Below, in pieces: positions 24,280 through 36,729 of a stretch of DNA of 64,000 nucleotides. The position numbers were made by a program, and so were the translations under genes. The stretch spans positions 2,300,501 through 2,364,500 of the forward strand of contig CM049315.1 in assembly GCA_026874595.1 (NCBI GenBank). The letters are read 5' to 3'. Origin of the DNA: Sipunculus nudus. Its lineage: Eukaryota > Annelida > Sipuncula > Golfingiida > Sipunculidae. The notes beneath the pieces are model-generated. The model had not been told where the DNA came from and searched no databases. It was given only the letters and a program-made list of their open reading frames with translations. Position 1 is the stretch's first letter. The number at the start of each line of letters is the position of its first letter.

Positions 24280-25066
24280 CTGAAACAGATTAGTTTAAAT
24301 CTAGTTATAATAATTTTTTAATATATGATATTATAATACAATAAGAACCATGATCCCCAGGATAATCCAAATTATAAAGTTCACAGTATTTTGCCACAAA
24401 TTAGGTTGTATAAGTCGGATGATGGGGTTGCTAATTTATTTTATTTTACTTTATTCTACTTTATTCTATTATATTTCAGAATATTATACTTTATTATAAT
24501 TCATTTTATTCTATTCTTAATATCTATAGATCCATACCTTTTATAATTACATTTTATAAGGCACTATTACAATTGTATATCAAAGAGTAAAATAGTTTAT
24601 TCTCTATTTTCTAAATGCATCTGAATGTACGCCTTAATTAATTTGTAATCTTGCACATGAACCATATCAAGTACACATGGGCATGTATGATGCCTTTCTT
24701 GATTTCTCATCCTAACTCCCCCCCCCCCCCCCCCCCCCCGCCCCCACCAGGTCACAGAGTTATTTTTATAAGAATTATAAGTAGGTTCCACTTATTATAC
24801 TTTCGAGAAAAATTTCGAAATCTCCGACATTTGAGAACAATTGAGAAATGCTCATGTTCATTATGTCATATATCTGCTCGAATATATATAAATTATTTGT
24901 TTCATAATATTTACACCTTTAATCCCAGTAAAGTTGGTTTTGGTCTACGGGCCTGTTTCTGCTCACCGATGGATTTTTAAATACGATAAATGTAAACTGG
25001 AGATAAAACATTGAAAAACATAATAAACATCACATCACTATTAATGTGAATTCAAAACGAACTCAC
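24280..25066 (-). other. probable 5' UTR intron of the kelch gene
   Basis: On the minus strand a strong GTGAGT donor starts at 25066 (exon ...TCTGG before it). A pyrimidine-containing acceptor ATCTGTTTCAG ends at 24280, 25 nt before the coding ATG. The 787-bp interval includes a poly-C run near 24719. The first exon would lie from 25067 to roughly 25500 and be noncoding. The CpG-richer stretch 25240-25560 is the likely promoter. Supported only by splice-site matches. Confidence 0.5.
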
Positions 25067-25704
25067 CCAGACCGCATGGCGTTGTTTTGTTCCTGAATGA
25101 ATTTGAGAATAACTGCGTCCCAAGAAATCAGCAACATTATATTATCTGGCAGACATCTTAACGAAAGAAATATGTTCCTGGAAAGATTTGTAGCCCAAAA
25201 ACTTTCATTGCCGCTCCAAGAAGTCACCCCCTTGACCCTGCAAGCTGCAGCGGATTCAATACGTTCGGCGTGAACAGTCGCTCACCAACAGATGAGATAC
25301 ATACGGAACCTCCAATAACCCCGAGTGGTGTGAGTGAAGCGATTCCAAAAATAATTACAGCTTCACGGACAATATGCATGGAGCCCAGAATAACAAAAGC
25401 GCGTAGGTAAAGCCCAGGTAACTGATGCTTGGTAAGCTAAATATACAGAGGCGAAGGTAGGAAAATCAGAAACAGTACGACCAGACCTGACGTACACCAG
25501 CAAACTACGTACGTACGTCAGCTTAGCGCGTGTAGCTCACCTGTACCAGGGCTGTACTCGCCAGGTGTGATGAGACGTACAACGAGGCAGGGGTTGTACC
25601 AAAACCGACTTTGTAGGTGTAATGTGTATTTGTAGTTCAAAAGGTTGAATAATTTGAAAGGAAGTGTAAAAATATTGATGCCCTGGAAAAGTAAGTGAAC
25701 TAAA

Positions 25705-25708
25705 TAAT

Positions 25709-25774
<66 letters not shown>
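25705..25774. repeat. (TAA)n microsatellite
   Basis: About 70 bp of TAA repeats, followed by imperfect GATAAT units. Confidence 0.95.
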
Positions 25775-25775
<1 letters not shown>

Positions 25776-27138
25776 GCGATGATAATAATGATAATACCAC
25801 CACCGACAATAACAATACTGATTATTATAATAACTAGACAGTATTTTACTCTAAATCAAAATCATTACTGTTGATGTGGTTTTTGCTATTATTATCATGA
25901 TGAATTTATATTAGATTTTTGTTAATTAATATCTATATATTAGTCATAATCTAATAGTGGTAGTAATGTTAGTAGTGGTAAATGGTAATAGTGCAGACTG
26001 ATGTGTTGTTGGAAGTCGCACATTGAGCACATACACATTTTGATGCTATTATTTAATTCACCAGACTTCTCTCTCTGTTTGTATCTCTCATTATGACGTG
26101 ATAAGGACGACCAAAAAAAATCAACATAAGCTGAAGACAAAACTATTTTTTACGAGCAGTCTGGTACTTGTGCCCACAAGTCGTGGTGGACAAAACAGGT
26201 TGAATGAGACTGTATGGTTTTATAGATCCATGGAACCATCATCCATTGAATCACCGGCCTTGGTTGATGATGAAATGTGATAGTGACAATCCACAGGACG
26301 CCCCCCGCCCCGCGAGTTCCTCGCTTAATCTCCCTCGGGACGTCTCCCTCCCTCATTACGACACAGAGAAAAAGCCCCATCCAAAAAGGTCACATTTTCT
26401 TGATTCCGTCAAATATAATTTAGTAAATCTTAGTATTCTTTATCGATTTTAAAAACATTTTCATTATTTGCTTAATAAATTTGCATTTATTCACTTCCAT
26501 TTACAAACATTCACAACTTATACTTTAGGCTAATATTTTGATAGGTTAATGGAGCAATCAATGCATAACTAATTCTGAATGTTCTCAAAATGTTAAATGA
26601 GATGCAAATTTAAAGAGATAATGTAGAGACCTGGATAATAGATTTTCTCTAACTTTTCTATTTTTTTAAAATATCCGTTTAGTTTCCCCTTATGTGAGGG
26701 GGCAAAAGGTTCCCCAATCCTGAAAAGTAAGGGGCAACTCATCGCCACCTCTGCTTTACTACATGATATAATTTTCTCCTCCAAGTTAAATAATGTTTCG
26801 ATGAATGTGGCTTTTTGTTTTATCCACAAAACTTTTGTTTTATCGCAAACTTGGTGTGTGGCTGGATTTCTCCACTACTTAGTAACATGTGTAGTCTCCA
26901 GATGGCAGTGCGGTCATCAAAAGAAGGAGGAGGGACGGCGATCATTAACACACCCTATGAATATGCAGCAATTTAAAACGTCAAATCGGTCATTTTGTCG
27001 TCCCCTAGAGGTCCTTAATTGGTTCTAAATTATAGACATGGAGAGTTTTGACTGTATTGAAATATGATGTACATACCTGCTAAGTCACGGGGACTGGTCT
27101 TTTTGTGATATGGGTAGCACTATATATATATATTTAAT
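25775..27138. other. noncoding sequence
   Basis: Only short overlapping frames with no recognised similarity. A short TA tract lies near 27120-27133, at the 3' edge of the retroelement relic. Confidence 0.4.
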
Positions 27139-27885
27139 AGGACTATCGACTTGTCGCTTTTGTGGTGAAGTATGCTGTATTTCTCCTCCATACAGAGGTT
27201 ACATTGGTCCGAGGTTCGTTTCATTGTGTGAGAGTGTTGGATTATTTCCCAGGTGGTAGAATATTTTATTTGTTTTCTCTTTAGGGTCCAAATGTGCTTC
27301 GAAATTTCTGTTTCTTTTTCGTAACGTTCACTGCGGAATGATTTGTTGTGGTTGTTGCACCGAGTTTTGAATGGGCCACTTGCTAATCCGATGTAATCAG
27401 CGGTTTGGTGTTCGGTCTTGACCGTCGCTTTGTAAACAATATTGCCAGCAAGGCAATTCCCGTCTAAGGGTCATGTGTGTTTCACCCTACAGTTGCAGGT
27501 TATTTCGCTGGTTTCTTGGTTATTTTTTGGCAGTGATTTTTTCGTTATGAGCTGTTATTATTTGCATCATATTTCTCATGCAACTGTAACTAATTTTGAT
27601 TGTATTTTTGTTAAAAATTTTGTATAGTTTGCTATCCCGTGGGAAGTGTTTTTGATCAGTTTTAAGAATTGTGAGCCGACATTTGTTTTGACATTCTTGC
27701 TGTACGGTGGATTGTACCAAATTATCTTTCTTGCTCTGTTTCTTTTCTTTTTTTGTTGTCCATTATTGCCGTGTCCCGCATTGTAATGGACGCTTTCATT
27801 GTACCCTGCTTTCTTTAAGGCTGAATTATAGATTGGAGCGGCATCTTCAAATATTTGTTTGTTTGATATTACTCAATATAAGACA
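27139..27885 (-). pseudogene. decayed Penelope-like retroelement with GIY-YIG endonuclease domain
   Basis: Reading the minus strand from 27885, the frames give SNKQIFEDAAPIYNSALKK, then WYNPPYSKNVKTNVG. After a frameshift come KHFPRDSKLYKIFNKN and SYSCMRNMMQIITAHNEKI. Then, in another frame, there is a Cys cluster (CNC...PLDGNC), IVYKATVKTE...DYIGLASGPFKTR, a FRSERYEKETEISKHIWTL block and a CNLCMEEKYSILHH tail. The VY...YIG arrangement followed by Arg and a downstream CxxC is that of GIY-YIG nucleases attached to Penelope-like elements in invertebrates. At least one frameshift and a TGA at a position usually Cys inactivate it. The upstream reverse transcriptase domain was not found. The family assignment is from remembered motif order. 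Confidence 0.78.
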
Positions 27886-30800
27886 AACTGTTGTGCATCA
27901 AAACAAACATTCTTCAAACAATGGTCTTTTTCTCATTACTATCCCTTTAGTTTCAACCTCGTAGCAACCTCTGCCCGGAGGTTGTACTTTTTTTGTCTTG
28001 GTCTTGGTTGTTTGGTTGGCTGGTTGGTTAGTTAGTGTTGTTTTTCTGTTAGCACTTTTACTCAAAATGTTATAATCGAATTTTGATGAAACTTGGGGGG
28101 GGGGGTTAACATCGCCATCATTCACTAGTATTGAGTAAATGTCAGGACGGGTTGAATGTGCAGAGGTAACGCCTGACTGCACAGTTTTTGCACCGGTGGG
28201 CAGAGCTGACAACCTTCATTTTTCTCCGCTAGATTAATAAATTTCCTGCGTTTATATCAAACAAATATTAATGTAAGGGGAGGTGAAACCTCATCTGGCA
28301 TCCCAGGAAAACAATATATCGGTTGCATTTTCACACAATCAAGCCACAGATTTCAATAAAACAGCCTTACTGGATGGACCATGGTGTAGATTATATCTGC
28401 CAATGCAGCATTACACCTCACACTGAACTTCAAATGAAATACGCGTGTCCAGCACCGTAACAGCTCCTGTTTTTTTCTGAGTATGTATGACTTGTCGAAT
28501 GTTTAGGCTAGACCGACCTATTCTGCAGCCCACTTTGTGATGTTTAACACTCTGCCCATTTAAAAATATATCTACCCTGTTTCTGGCACAATTATGATAT
28601 TTTCCTAGTTCCTAGGACAATACACTATTTTATTCAACCCAGAAATACATATCATGTGTGATTGGTTTTCGCGTTATTAACTTGTTTTCATTGGGAGCTC
28701 CAGATGGCAGCACTGCGCTGAAAAATTCATAGAATTTTAACATCATTTACTGGCCGTTTCACTGTTGCGCTTATAGTCGCTCTAAATTTACAAAACAGGT
28801 GTCATAAAATAGCTAAAAAGATTCATTACCACATACCATAATGGGTAACTGCCCTGTTGCATTCTGCAATATTTTCGAGAGTCTTGAAGTGCGGTATTGC
28901 ATTCGGCTCTGTCCTGTCAAATCCTACACAGAATCTCCAGGCACGCCGCTACGTCAGTGTAACCTTAATGGGAATACTTCCGCCCGGATATTATCACTTA
29001 CGACGAAGAAATTATAATTGGTTTGTCAATTTGACCGAAAAAAAAAGTTTTTAATTAACATCCCTCTGGTTTATAAATATAAACCCAAATACTATTATTA
29101 ATTCTGAGATCTATTTAATTCGGCATCAGTATAATGTATATATTACTCAAACTTCCATTAACATGTTGCTTTTTGAATAAACAGATACTCTCTATTGAAC
29201 ATCTATATAAAAATGAATTTTATTAAGATATAAAGGATTCCCCACAGAATGTTAATCATCTTATGAACAAATCTGGGTAATTTCGCGACAGCTACATTCG
29301 CCTTCCACAATTATAGCGTGTCGTGTAATAAACTTGATATTTTGCAGGCATTTGCAATGCGCATGCGTGACGTATCGTCTACTTAATATTGGCCATATAA
29401 ACACATATTTAACATATTACAATTAAGCAGAAACATTAAAAAAACAAGGCAGTTTCCAGTATAGTTTAATTCTAAATCTTGTTTAGGTATGTATTATTTC
29501 ATTGTAAACGGAAAAATGGTACCAACGTCTACAATTCCAATTATTGATATATTTCATCTCCAATAAATGAATATTATTCTCTGAATAGCACAGGGGAATG
29601 ATTACATTGACCATCCCCCCCCCCCCTTTGCTAGTTAAAGTGAGTGTGTATGTGGCATGGGGGGGGGGGTACCCCTCCCTATTTTGACACAGCTGGAAAG
29701 GCCTGTTTAACCCCTTGGGTTTGGGTTTAAAAAAGTAAAGTTACGGCTGCTAATAAAATTCTACCTGCAAAAAGGCGAGTCTTTATAACGGTGGTTTAAG
29801 AATATCTTGATTTGATTTTTTACGTTGATTTTCTGATTTTTATTTGTGCTTGGGCCATCACCGGGCATGTACTTGGTAATTTCTCTGTGCAGTATCAGAG
29901 AGTATACAGTCACAAGCGCATAGAACTGCACTGGTGTTTGTTCTTATTAATTTCTTCGTAAATTCATTTCAACATTTATTAGAGAAATTGCAATAGGTGT
30001 AAAATCTACAGGAGTTATTTCTGCATCGCAAATTATATTTAAGAAAACGTCTCATTTAAGAATACCTCTCTAGCCTCTCTTGCACTCGCAACTGGTGACA
30101 GGAAATGTTGCCTATATTTTCAACACGTCTTGACATTAAGTTTAAAGTTTAACGACTCCACAATTAAACTGAGCCGATGCTGTGTACAGTGACACTTTGG
30201 GCACTGGCTGGAGTAGAATCTACCGATATGGGTTATCGCTTTTTAAATAAATAAAAAAAAGAGGAACAATGGATTGAAATAAATGATATTTGGAGTAAAA
30301 GTTACCAGAATTGATCTGAAATGTTACGAAAAGGAACCAGAATTAGTTTTAATTCTTCATATAAAAAAAATATTAATTTGGGGGATACTTGGCCCCCCCC
30401 CCCCCCCCCACACTTGCCCCCCCCCCCCCTTGAACCGGCCCTGTTAATGCACCGGAAGAAAGAAGAGACTAAGTTTATACACCGTCATGTGAGAGGAATG
30501 ATGGCGGTGATGCTTGGAGTATCGTTCTTTTATTAAGGTTGTTTATTAATGTGTGGTGGGTATATTTACCGGGTGTACAGAGCAGAACATGTTGACATAT
30601 ATACAGAGGTGTCGTTAGTGGGACCTGAATATAAAAGACAAATAACCACTGTGATAGTCTTGTGAACGAGGCGTGGAGAAGTACAGTTTCGTACATTGAT
30701 ACAGGGAGACTCAGTAAGTATCCGATGTGACAATTTGTTGACCTTTGTCACAATGAGACATTCAGTACTAAGTAAATGAAGCGCTCAATAACCGGTCCTG

Positions 30801-31435
30801 AGCCAAACATGCCATCGCAGCGCAGGCCGGATCCCGCAGGTTGTGCTCCACCTGCTAATTGGACAGAGTTTGCCCGGGGCACACACCACGCATGGTTGTA
30901 TTAGGATTGTAGATTAGCTACAAATCGTCTGGGCGAGAAATCTGAAGAAGCCAAACCTGATACCCAAGTTTTGTCGTAACCACTTTTATCACGTTTAAGT
31001 CCACAACTTAAGTGTTGGCGGTACTGTGGTATAAGTGTTACACGGGCACCTCGAAGTGTAGTCACACATCACACAATCCCTCACACACGTTAAAAGGTTT
31101 AAAGCTGCTCGTCAAAGAACCGGTAGTTGTTATGTTTCATCCGTCCATACTGTCATTGTAAGCTGAATGTTTGTTCTTCCTAAGGTGAAAGTTAATGGCC
31201 GCATTATCAGGAAGCCAAGAGGACAACAAATCAATCCAACCCTTGACCTCTGACCTTTTTAGGCTTTTCTTTTGTCGAATACTTTGATGTGGAAGAAAAT
31301 GTGATGGGATTCAAGGACACCGGATTTTAAAGGACTTCAATGATTTATTTCCTTCACTAACAAATGGATACAGGGTGACGGAGAACACGATGTCATGTAA
31401 ACATCTCCTTCCCCATAAAACAATGAAACTCATCG

Positions 31436-31436
<1 letters not shown>
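27886..31436. other. noncoding sequence, about 3.5 kb
   Basis: No supported gene. It contains homopolymer G or C runs (28097, 29617, 29661, 30394-30430) and short frames only. The part from 28700 to 29000 is less AT-rich but has no clear promoter or exon. Confidence 0.4.

Positions 31437-31471
<35 letters not shown>
31437..31471. repeat. (AG)n microsatellite
   Basis: About 35 bp of GA dinucleotides. The Leu-Ser open frames on the minus strand are artefacts. Confidence 0.95.
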
Positions 31472-31474
<3 letters not shown>

Positions 31475-32535
31475 AAGTATTAATGTGAGAGAAGGAAGAA
31501 TTACAAGTAACGAGAGCGGACAAGAATGGATCAAGGTATATGTTAAAGGTCGAGGTGTATGTAATGCCATATCGGAAATTGGCAAACTAAACCAAAGTGA
31601 AAAGACAGGAAAATAAATAACAGGGTAACGACGAGGAAGATACTGATGCATGAAAACATTAATAAAGAAAATTTAGGGGAGATAGTGGGAAAGAAAGAGA
31701 GACAGAAAGCAGAGTAACAGTCCTCTCCCATCAACCCTGACAGTCCAGTATTTATAACCACTGTTAATGTTATAATCAGGATGGTATCATACGGACGGAA
31801 ATAAGCTATATCTATTGAAAGGTGATTACAAAAATAAGTTTTACGACATCTGGTTTTAAATTTCGCAGACGATACACGGCTCTTCAATTCATGGTGTCAT
31901 TCGTTATATATATGGATCATGTGCTTAACAAGAATAGTTGAAATGAAATTGAAAAATACAAATCGAAGAAGAATGGAAATTGAGAATGGAAAGCATATAC
32001 ATCTCTATACAGTGTGCAAGAATGCTAATAATTTGTTGATATAATTAGTTTAACGTTGAGTATATCTGATTCTTGGGGTTTATATGAACGGTGGTAGAGT
32101 ATTGGTGTGTTTGCCAAGAAAGCGGTGCTCAGTGTCACTTACGAAAAAGAAATCTCGTAAATATCTCGAAACACATTATAATTGTCAAGATTGCATATGA
32201 ATAGTGATTTGCCCATTTTCCTAAAATGTCCGACGTGGTGGTATCAACGCCTATTTTTTAACGTTTTTCGTTTTATTTAGGTTTGAATAGATTCCTGAAA
32301 TAATAGAAAGAGTTCATTCCTGTATCAGGAAACTTTTCACTGTCGCGAAGTTAATTGTGTATTATCCGGTTAGCTGATAGGCTAACCTAAGTATATATAT
32401 AAATCATTCACTTTTAACATTTGTATGTTCTATTTAAAATTGTGTGACTGCATGGAAACATCTTTAAAATCCTCAATTCCATGTATTCTAAATTACAGTC
32501 GTGTGTTTTGACAGAAGCAGGCTTATCTGAATAAT
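31472..32535. other. noncoding sequence
   Basis: No recognisable gene. The 3' part may hold unrecognised 5' remains of the LINE that becomes legible at about 32540. Confidence 0.4.
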
Positions 32536-33755
32536 TCCAGTATGAGACTGGAACAAGACAAGGTTGTATGATAACCCTGATGTTATTTATTAATTTTATG
32601 AATTAACTACAACCTGGTCACCGTGGTATATTCTTATCTGAAGAAATGTAAAATTTATATTTACTTATGTATGCAGATGATTTTGTTTTATTAGGAGACA
32701 CAGTCGGAAACCTTCAAAATCACATTAAAATTCTGGAGTTCTTCTGTCACAGATATGGGATGAATGTCAACCTTAAGAAAACAAAGGTTATTGAATTCAG
32801 AAATGGTTGAAAATAAAAAAAAAATAAAATTAAAAATGAAAATTCTTTGGTTGTAATATTGAAACAGTGAGCTCATATAAATATCTCGGAACAGTTTTTT
32901 TGTCAAGTTTTTGTAAATAGTCTCAAAGTCATAAATCTCAGCAAACCAAGCACAGAAGGCCATAGGATTAAAACCATAATCAATACAAATCCACATCCTT
33001 TAATCATTTATTTTACATGTTTGATATAATAGTTTTACCAGTCGTGACATATAGAAGTGAACTATACGGGGATTGGGAGAATGTGAGGACATAGAAAAAG
33101 TTCAAACAAAATTTTGTAAGTTTATGTTAAAACTGATGGGCTCATCAGCTCCCACTCCTGCTGTTTTGGTTAAATGTAGAAGATTACCTTTAAATACATT
33201 GTATTACAAAATTGATAAAATACTGGGTCAAAATTGAACATGCCTGACAAAAGTCATGCTTGCAGGCAGGCATATTATAGATACAACTGGTAGAACCATC
33301 TGGATAACAAAGGTGGAAAATATCATACTTAGATATGGATTTGGTTTTGCCTGGATTATCCAGGATGTTGGGAATGTGAATGTATTCATGTTTTAGCAAA
33401 GAATTCACGATTTGGGTAAACAAAAATGACATTTTATAAGTGTCAGTAATCAAAACATACAAATTTATATGCAGTATACAAATCCTCGCTTGGAACAGAA
33501 ATGTATTTCACCTATTTACCAAATATGAGATACAAAGTCTGTCCATGCAGACTAAGATAAGATTTGCACAACATGTCCTAGAAATTGAATTAGAAAGAAG
33601 GCATAACATTCCAAAAACAAACCGGTTGAGCACTTTCTGTTTCAATCAGGGGGTGAATGTAATAGAGGATGAAAGTCACTTTATCATGAAACGCAATTTA
33701 TTTGATAAACCAGGAAGAAAATATCTAAGTTAATATATGTTTCGAAACAATGCGA

Positions 33756-33794
<39 letters not shown>

Positions 33795-33970
33795 TGTTCT
33801 TTATAGGTTGTTTGCAATGCACTGATGGCAAATTGCTCGATAATATAACCAGAGCGTATAAATATAAATCATGTGTAAGGAATCAAACGATTGTAAGCAT
33901 CGTGTTGACTAACTGGCTTAATTGACTAACTAGTAAACACGAAGATTACAATCGTTTGACTCCTTACACA

Positions 33971-34030
<60 letters not shown>

Positions 34031-34705
34031 CTTTATTCAGCTAATGTCAAGCAAAAATATTTATACAATGGAAAATCTTGCTTGATATAAATATCACTCG
34101 TTAAAAAAGGGACATGTATATTAATCACGGTTGAGTGTAACATATGCATAATTATACTCACACCAATAATTGATAAATGTATGTTGTACATAAATTTCCT
34201 TGTGTGATTTCATTTAAACCTTTACACTTCTCTGTATATCATAAATGATTATCATAAAATCATGCCATGCAATATGTATACATTTACATTTAAAGTTTCA
34301 GTTTAACTTAAAATCAACAAATGAAGGTATAGTAAACCGTAAGTCTGACAATAAATATAGGTTGCAGCACCCTCATCACAAAGTACAAATGTATTGTTGT
34401 TATTTTTGGAGACTATAAAAAAACAGGTTATATATTTCAGAGCTATCCATAAAATGACAAAATGATGAACCTGGTGTCTTTACACCATATTTCAAATTTC
34501 AGATATTTTATGGCTGATTTCATATTTATATCGAGTATTATTGTTTTTATCAGAACTAAGATTACTATTATTCATGCACTTTTTTTACTGTGTTTGTACA
34601 CTACCTTGGATGAGCACCGCAGATGTATGTATATTACTGACTTTGATAATTGTACTGCATGGTTATATGGGCCGAAGGCCTTCATACCTGAATAAAATAT
34701 CCATA
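32536..34705 (+). mobile_element. decayed non-LTR retrotransposon (second LINE family), interrupted
   Basis: Plus-strand frames read YETGTRQGCMITLMLF, then LLMYADDFVLLGDTVGNLQ and GMNVNLKKTKVIEFRNG. These are the RT palm with the GxRQG block, the catalytic YADD and the KTKV block. SYKYLGTVF, IVLPVVTYRSELYGDWENV, FCKFMLKLMGSSAPTPAVLV and CRRLPLNTLYYKIDKIL follow, then the C-terminal region with RLSTFCFNQGVNVIEDESHF to about 33730. The frame appears to resume at about 34030 (NFIQLMSSKNIYTMENLA) after an inserted hairpin/(TA)n segment. GGGCCGAAGGCCTTCATACC followed by TGAATAAAAT near 34672-34700 looks like the 3' end of the element. Several stops and frameshifts are present, and the 5' part is missing. 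It differs from the CR1 at 37.2-42.1 kb. The clade is not determined. Confidence 0.75.
33761..34029. mobile_element. (TA)n - fold-back - (TA)n insertion inside the LINE
   Basis: A (TA)n tract at 33761-33790, about 77 bp of unique sequence, then a fold-back at 33868-33974 whose arms (ATCATGTGTAAGGA and AACGATTGTAA in the left arm) are matched by the reverse complement on the right. A 57-bp (TA)n runs to 34029. LINE coding similarity stops before and resumes after this block, so it was probably inserted into the LINE. It has no coding capacity. Confidence 0.75.
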
Positions 34706-35308
34706 TTCTATTCTCTGCATACGTATGCTCACCTATTTAAGATATATATGCATGCAAAGTCTGCGTTTTGCCATGAGATGTCATGTTGACACACAGCCGG
34801 TTATTGCCGAATTAAATTAGATTTAAATTACAAATGGCTAATATTTTAGTTGGCTTAATAGTGTGAGGACATTAAGGAGGAGTCAGGATTTCATCATATA
34901 ATGTATAAAGACTTAACCTGTCAATATTCTTGAACACATTCCATAACACAGGATCATCATAAAACAACAAATCCTTAGAAGAAACACGCACGCAAAAACA
35001 CAAATATGAAATTTGCATTGAAATCTAATATAAAGAATAATCGTGAAATATTTTATTTTAACTATTATTTACACCTATTTTACAAGTGAGCAAATCACAT
35101 TTTCATGTTTTGGTGATCATCAGCACTATACTGTATACCATAATTATAAATGCAGGAACATACAAGATATCACTTTTACAATAAAGTATTGCTTTTGTTT
35201 AAAACATGAGTATACGAAATAACATAAATATATAAATAATATTCGTGTATACCGGTCTTCCTGCATGCATGCATAGATTGACTCTGTCAAACCACTCGGT
35301 GTACTTCA
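34706..35308. other. 3' flank of the protocadherin gene
   Basis: AT-rich. A minus-strand AATAAA at 35052-35057, about 250 nt past the stop, is a plausible poly(A) signal, so roughly 35050-35308 would be 3' UTR. Confidence 0.5.
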
Positions 35309-36031
35309 TCATACAACAAGTTCTGAGCTGATATGTTCTGGTAAAATAACTCTATTGTGATATTCCGTAACGAAATGAGGTTTATGCCCAGATGACTTGC
35401 GGTGCTGGTGGTTCTCATTGTTGATATAATTACATGTTAAACTCGTCAAACGCTCAGTCATAGTCAATAAACCTTGCACGACTGGCTCACGCGTATTTTT
35501 TGCACAAAATTTACTGTTTTTATTCAAGTTTTCATTCCATGAAACATATCGTTTTACATGCTTCCTCGAAACAGGCTTTCCAGGGGAAGAACTCAAGTTC
35601 AAATCATTTGTAGATTTGTAACGAGGACTTCTAGGTACTGTGCGTTCTGACAAACGCCTCTCGGGCCTCATGTTCATAACATGAGCACATTCAACAAAAT
35701 TTTTATTTTCTCCTTTTCTTTTACAATCAGAATAACGAGACATGTTCGTGTTATCACAGTGAATCCTGACACCCTTTTGCGACATTTGCGTTGGCGACAT
35801 ACCCACTGGCAGCAACTGGCCAGTCATTGATTGTCGTTTGCTGTCCATTTGGCTACATTCATCTCCCTTTGATGAATCTAATCCAACGGTCATCATCTGC
35901 TCTGTGACCCGTGTATGGTTGTTTATAAATCCACTATCGGCGGATGATGACGTCACACTCTCCAGAGAGTTGGACCCTTTTGCGGCGGGGAGGCCATACC
36001 GTGCGTCTGTACCGGACCACTGGCGGCGTGT
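35309..36031 (-). CDS. protocadherin, terminal exon (cytoplasmic tail)
   Basis: A minus-strand exon of 240 codons plus stop. An acceptor TCATATGTTACAG ends at 36032, and the first codons (ACA CGC CGC; TRRQWSGTDARYG) continue in phase 0 from the donor at 46937 of the cadherin exon. The sequence is hydrophilic and Ser/Thr/Asn/Lys-rich, with no signal or membrane segment (SNSLESVTSSSADSGFINNH near the start, ISSELVV at the end). This is the expected make-up of a cytoplasmic domain. The open frame reaches an ATG at 36040, but that ATG lies in the intron side of the acceptor. No catenin-binding motif is recognised. The assignment to this gene rests on strand, order, phase and composition; a short extra exon in between cannot be excluded. 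Confidence 0.72.
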   Translation of the reverse strand, partial: TRRQWSGTDARYGLPAAKGSNSLESVTSSSADSGFINNHTRVTEQMMTVGLDSSKGDECSQMDSKRQSMTGQLLPVGMSPTQMSQKGVRIHCDNTNMSRYSDCKRKGENKNFVECAHVMNMRPERRLSERTVPRSPRYKSTNDLNLSSSPGKPVSRKHVKRYVSWNENLNKNSKFCAKNTREPVVQGLLTMTERLTSLTCNYINNENHQHRKSSGHKPHFVTEYHNRVILPEHISSELVV

Positions 36032-36729
36032 CTGTAACATATGAGATTTTATAAATAAATAAATAAAGAGCAGAATTCACATCAAAGTGAATACATCATT
36101 ATATCACAATCACAATAATTCGCATTTATGGGATGGAAATTGCGAAAATTCGTAATTTTGCGACAACTACTGGACTATGGAATACATTACAGAGTCTAGG
36201 GATCTCAATGTGCCCACTAATGATCAGTGTGGGATCACTGGTCATTCGTACAGGTTCCATTAATGTATTTTTTTCTGTTAACTTAATGAATAATTAGACT
36301 ATTATGGATATAATCTGTACTAATTTCTTGTTTTCTGAATTTCCGTAGATTAGTGTCAAATCACAAGTTCAGCCTGTCATTTTAGAACTAACCTACTTCA
36401 TTCCTTCATTGTACTCGCGGCTTAATCCTGCCACCTTATGTGAGAACCAGTTACCTGCCTCCGCCAGGAGGGTATGCTTTCATCGCCGTTCGTACGTGTG
36501 TTTGTTCAAGCAGTCTTGAGCGGAATCACGTGAAACTGTCAGGGCATTTCATTAGAGTAGGCATTTGATTAAAATTTTTCGTTGATCGGTGCATTGGCCA
36601 TATGATCCGGATTCATCAACGTCATCAAAGAATATTCACAAGTGTATAGTGACTTATGCACGATTAAACCTGGGAATATGGGCCGAAGAAGTGAATGCAA
36701 ACACGGTATAGGGAGCATCCCCCAATAGG
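36032..36729. other. intronic sequence with a possible repeat fragment
   Basis: No gene. CTCCGCCAGGAGGGTATGCT and TCATCGCCGTTCGTACG near 36458-36500 look like part of a dispersed repeat common in marine invertebrates, recognised only by eye. Confidence 0.3.

Noticed and set aside
33190-33462. 90-codon minus-strand frame
   Set aside because: Antisense to the decayed plus-strand LINE and without motifs.
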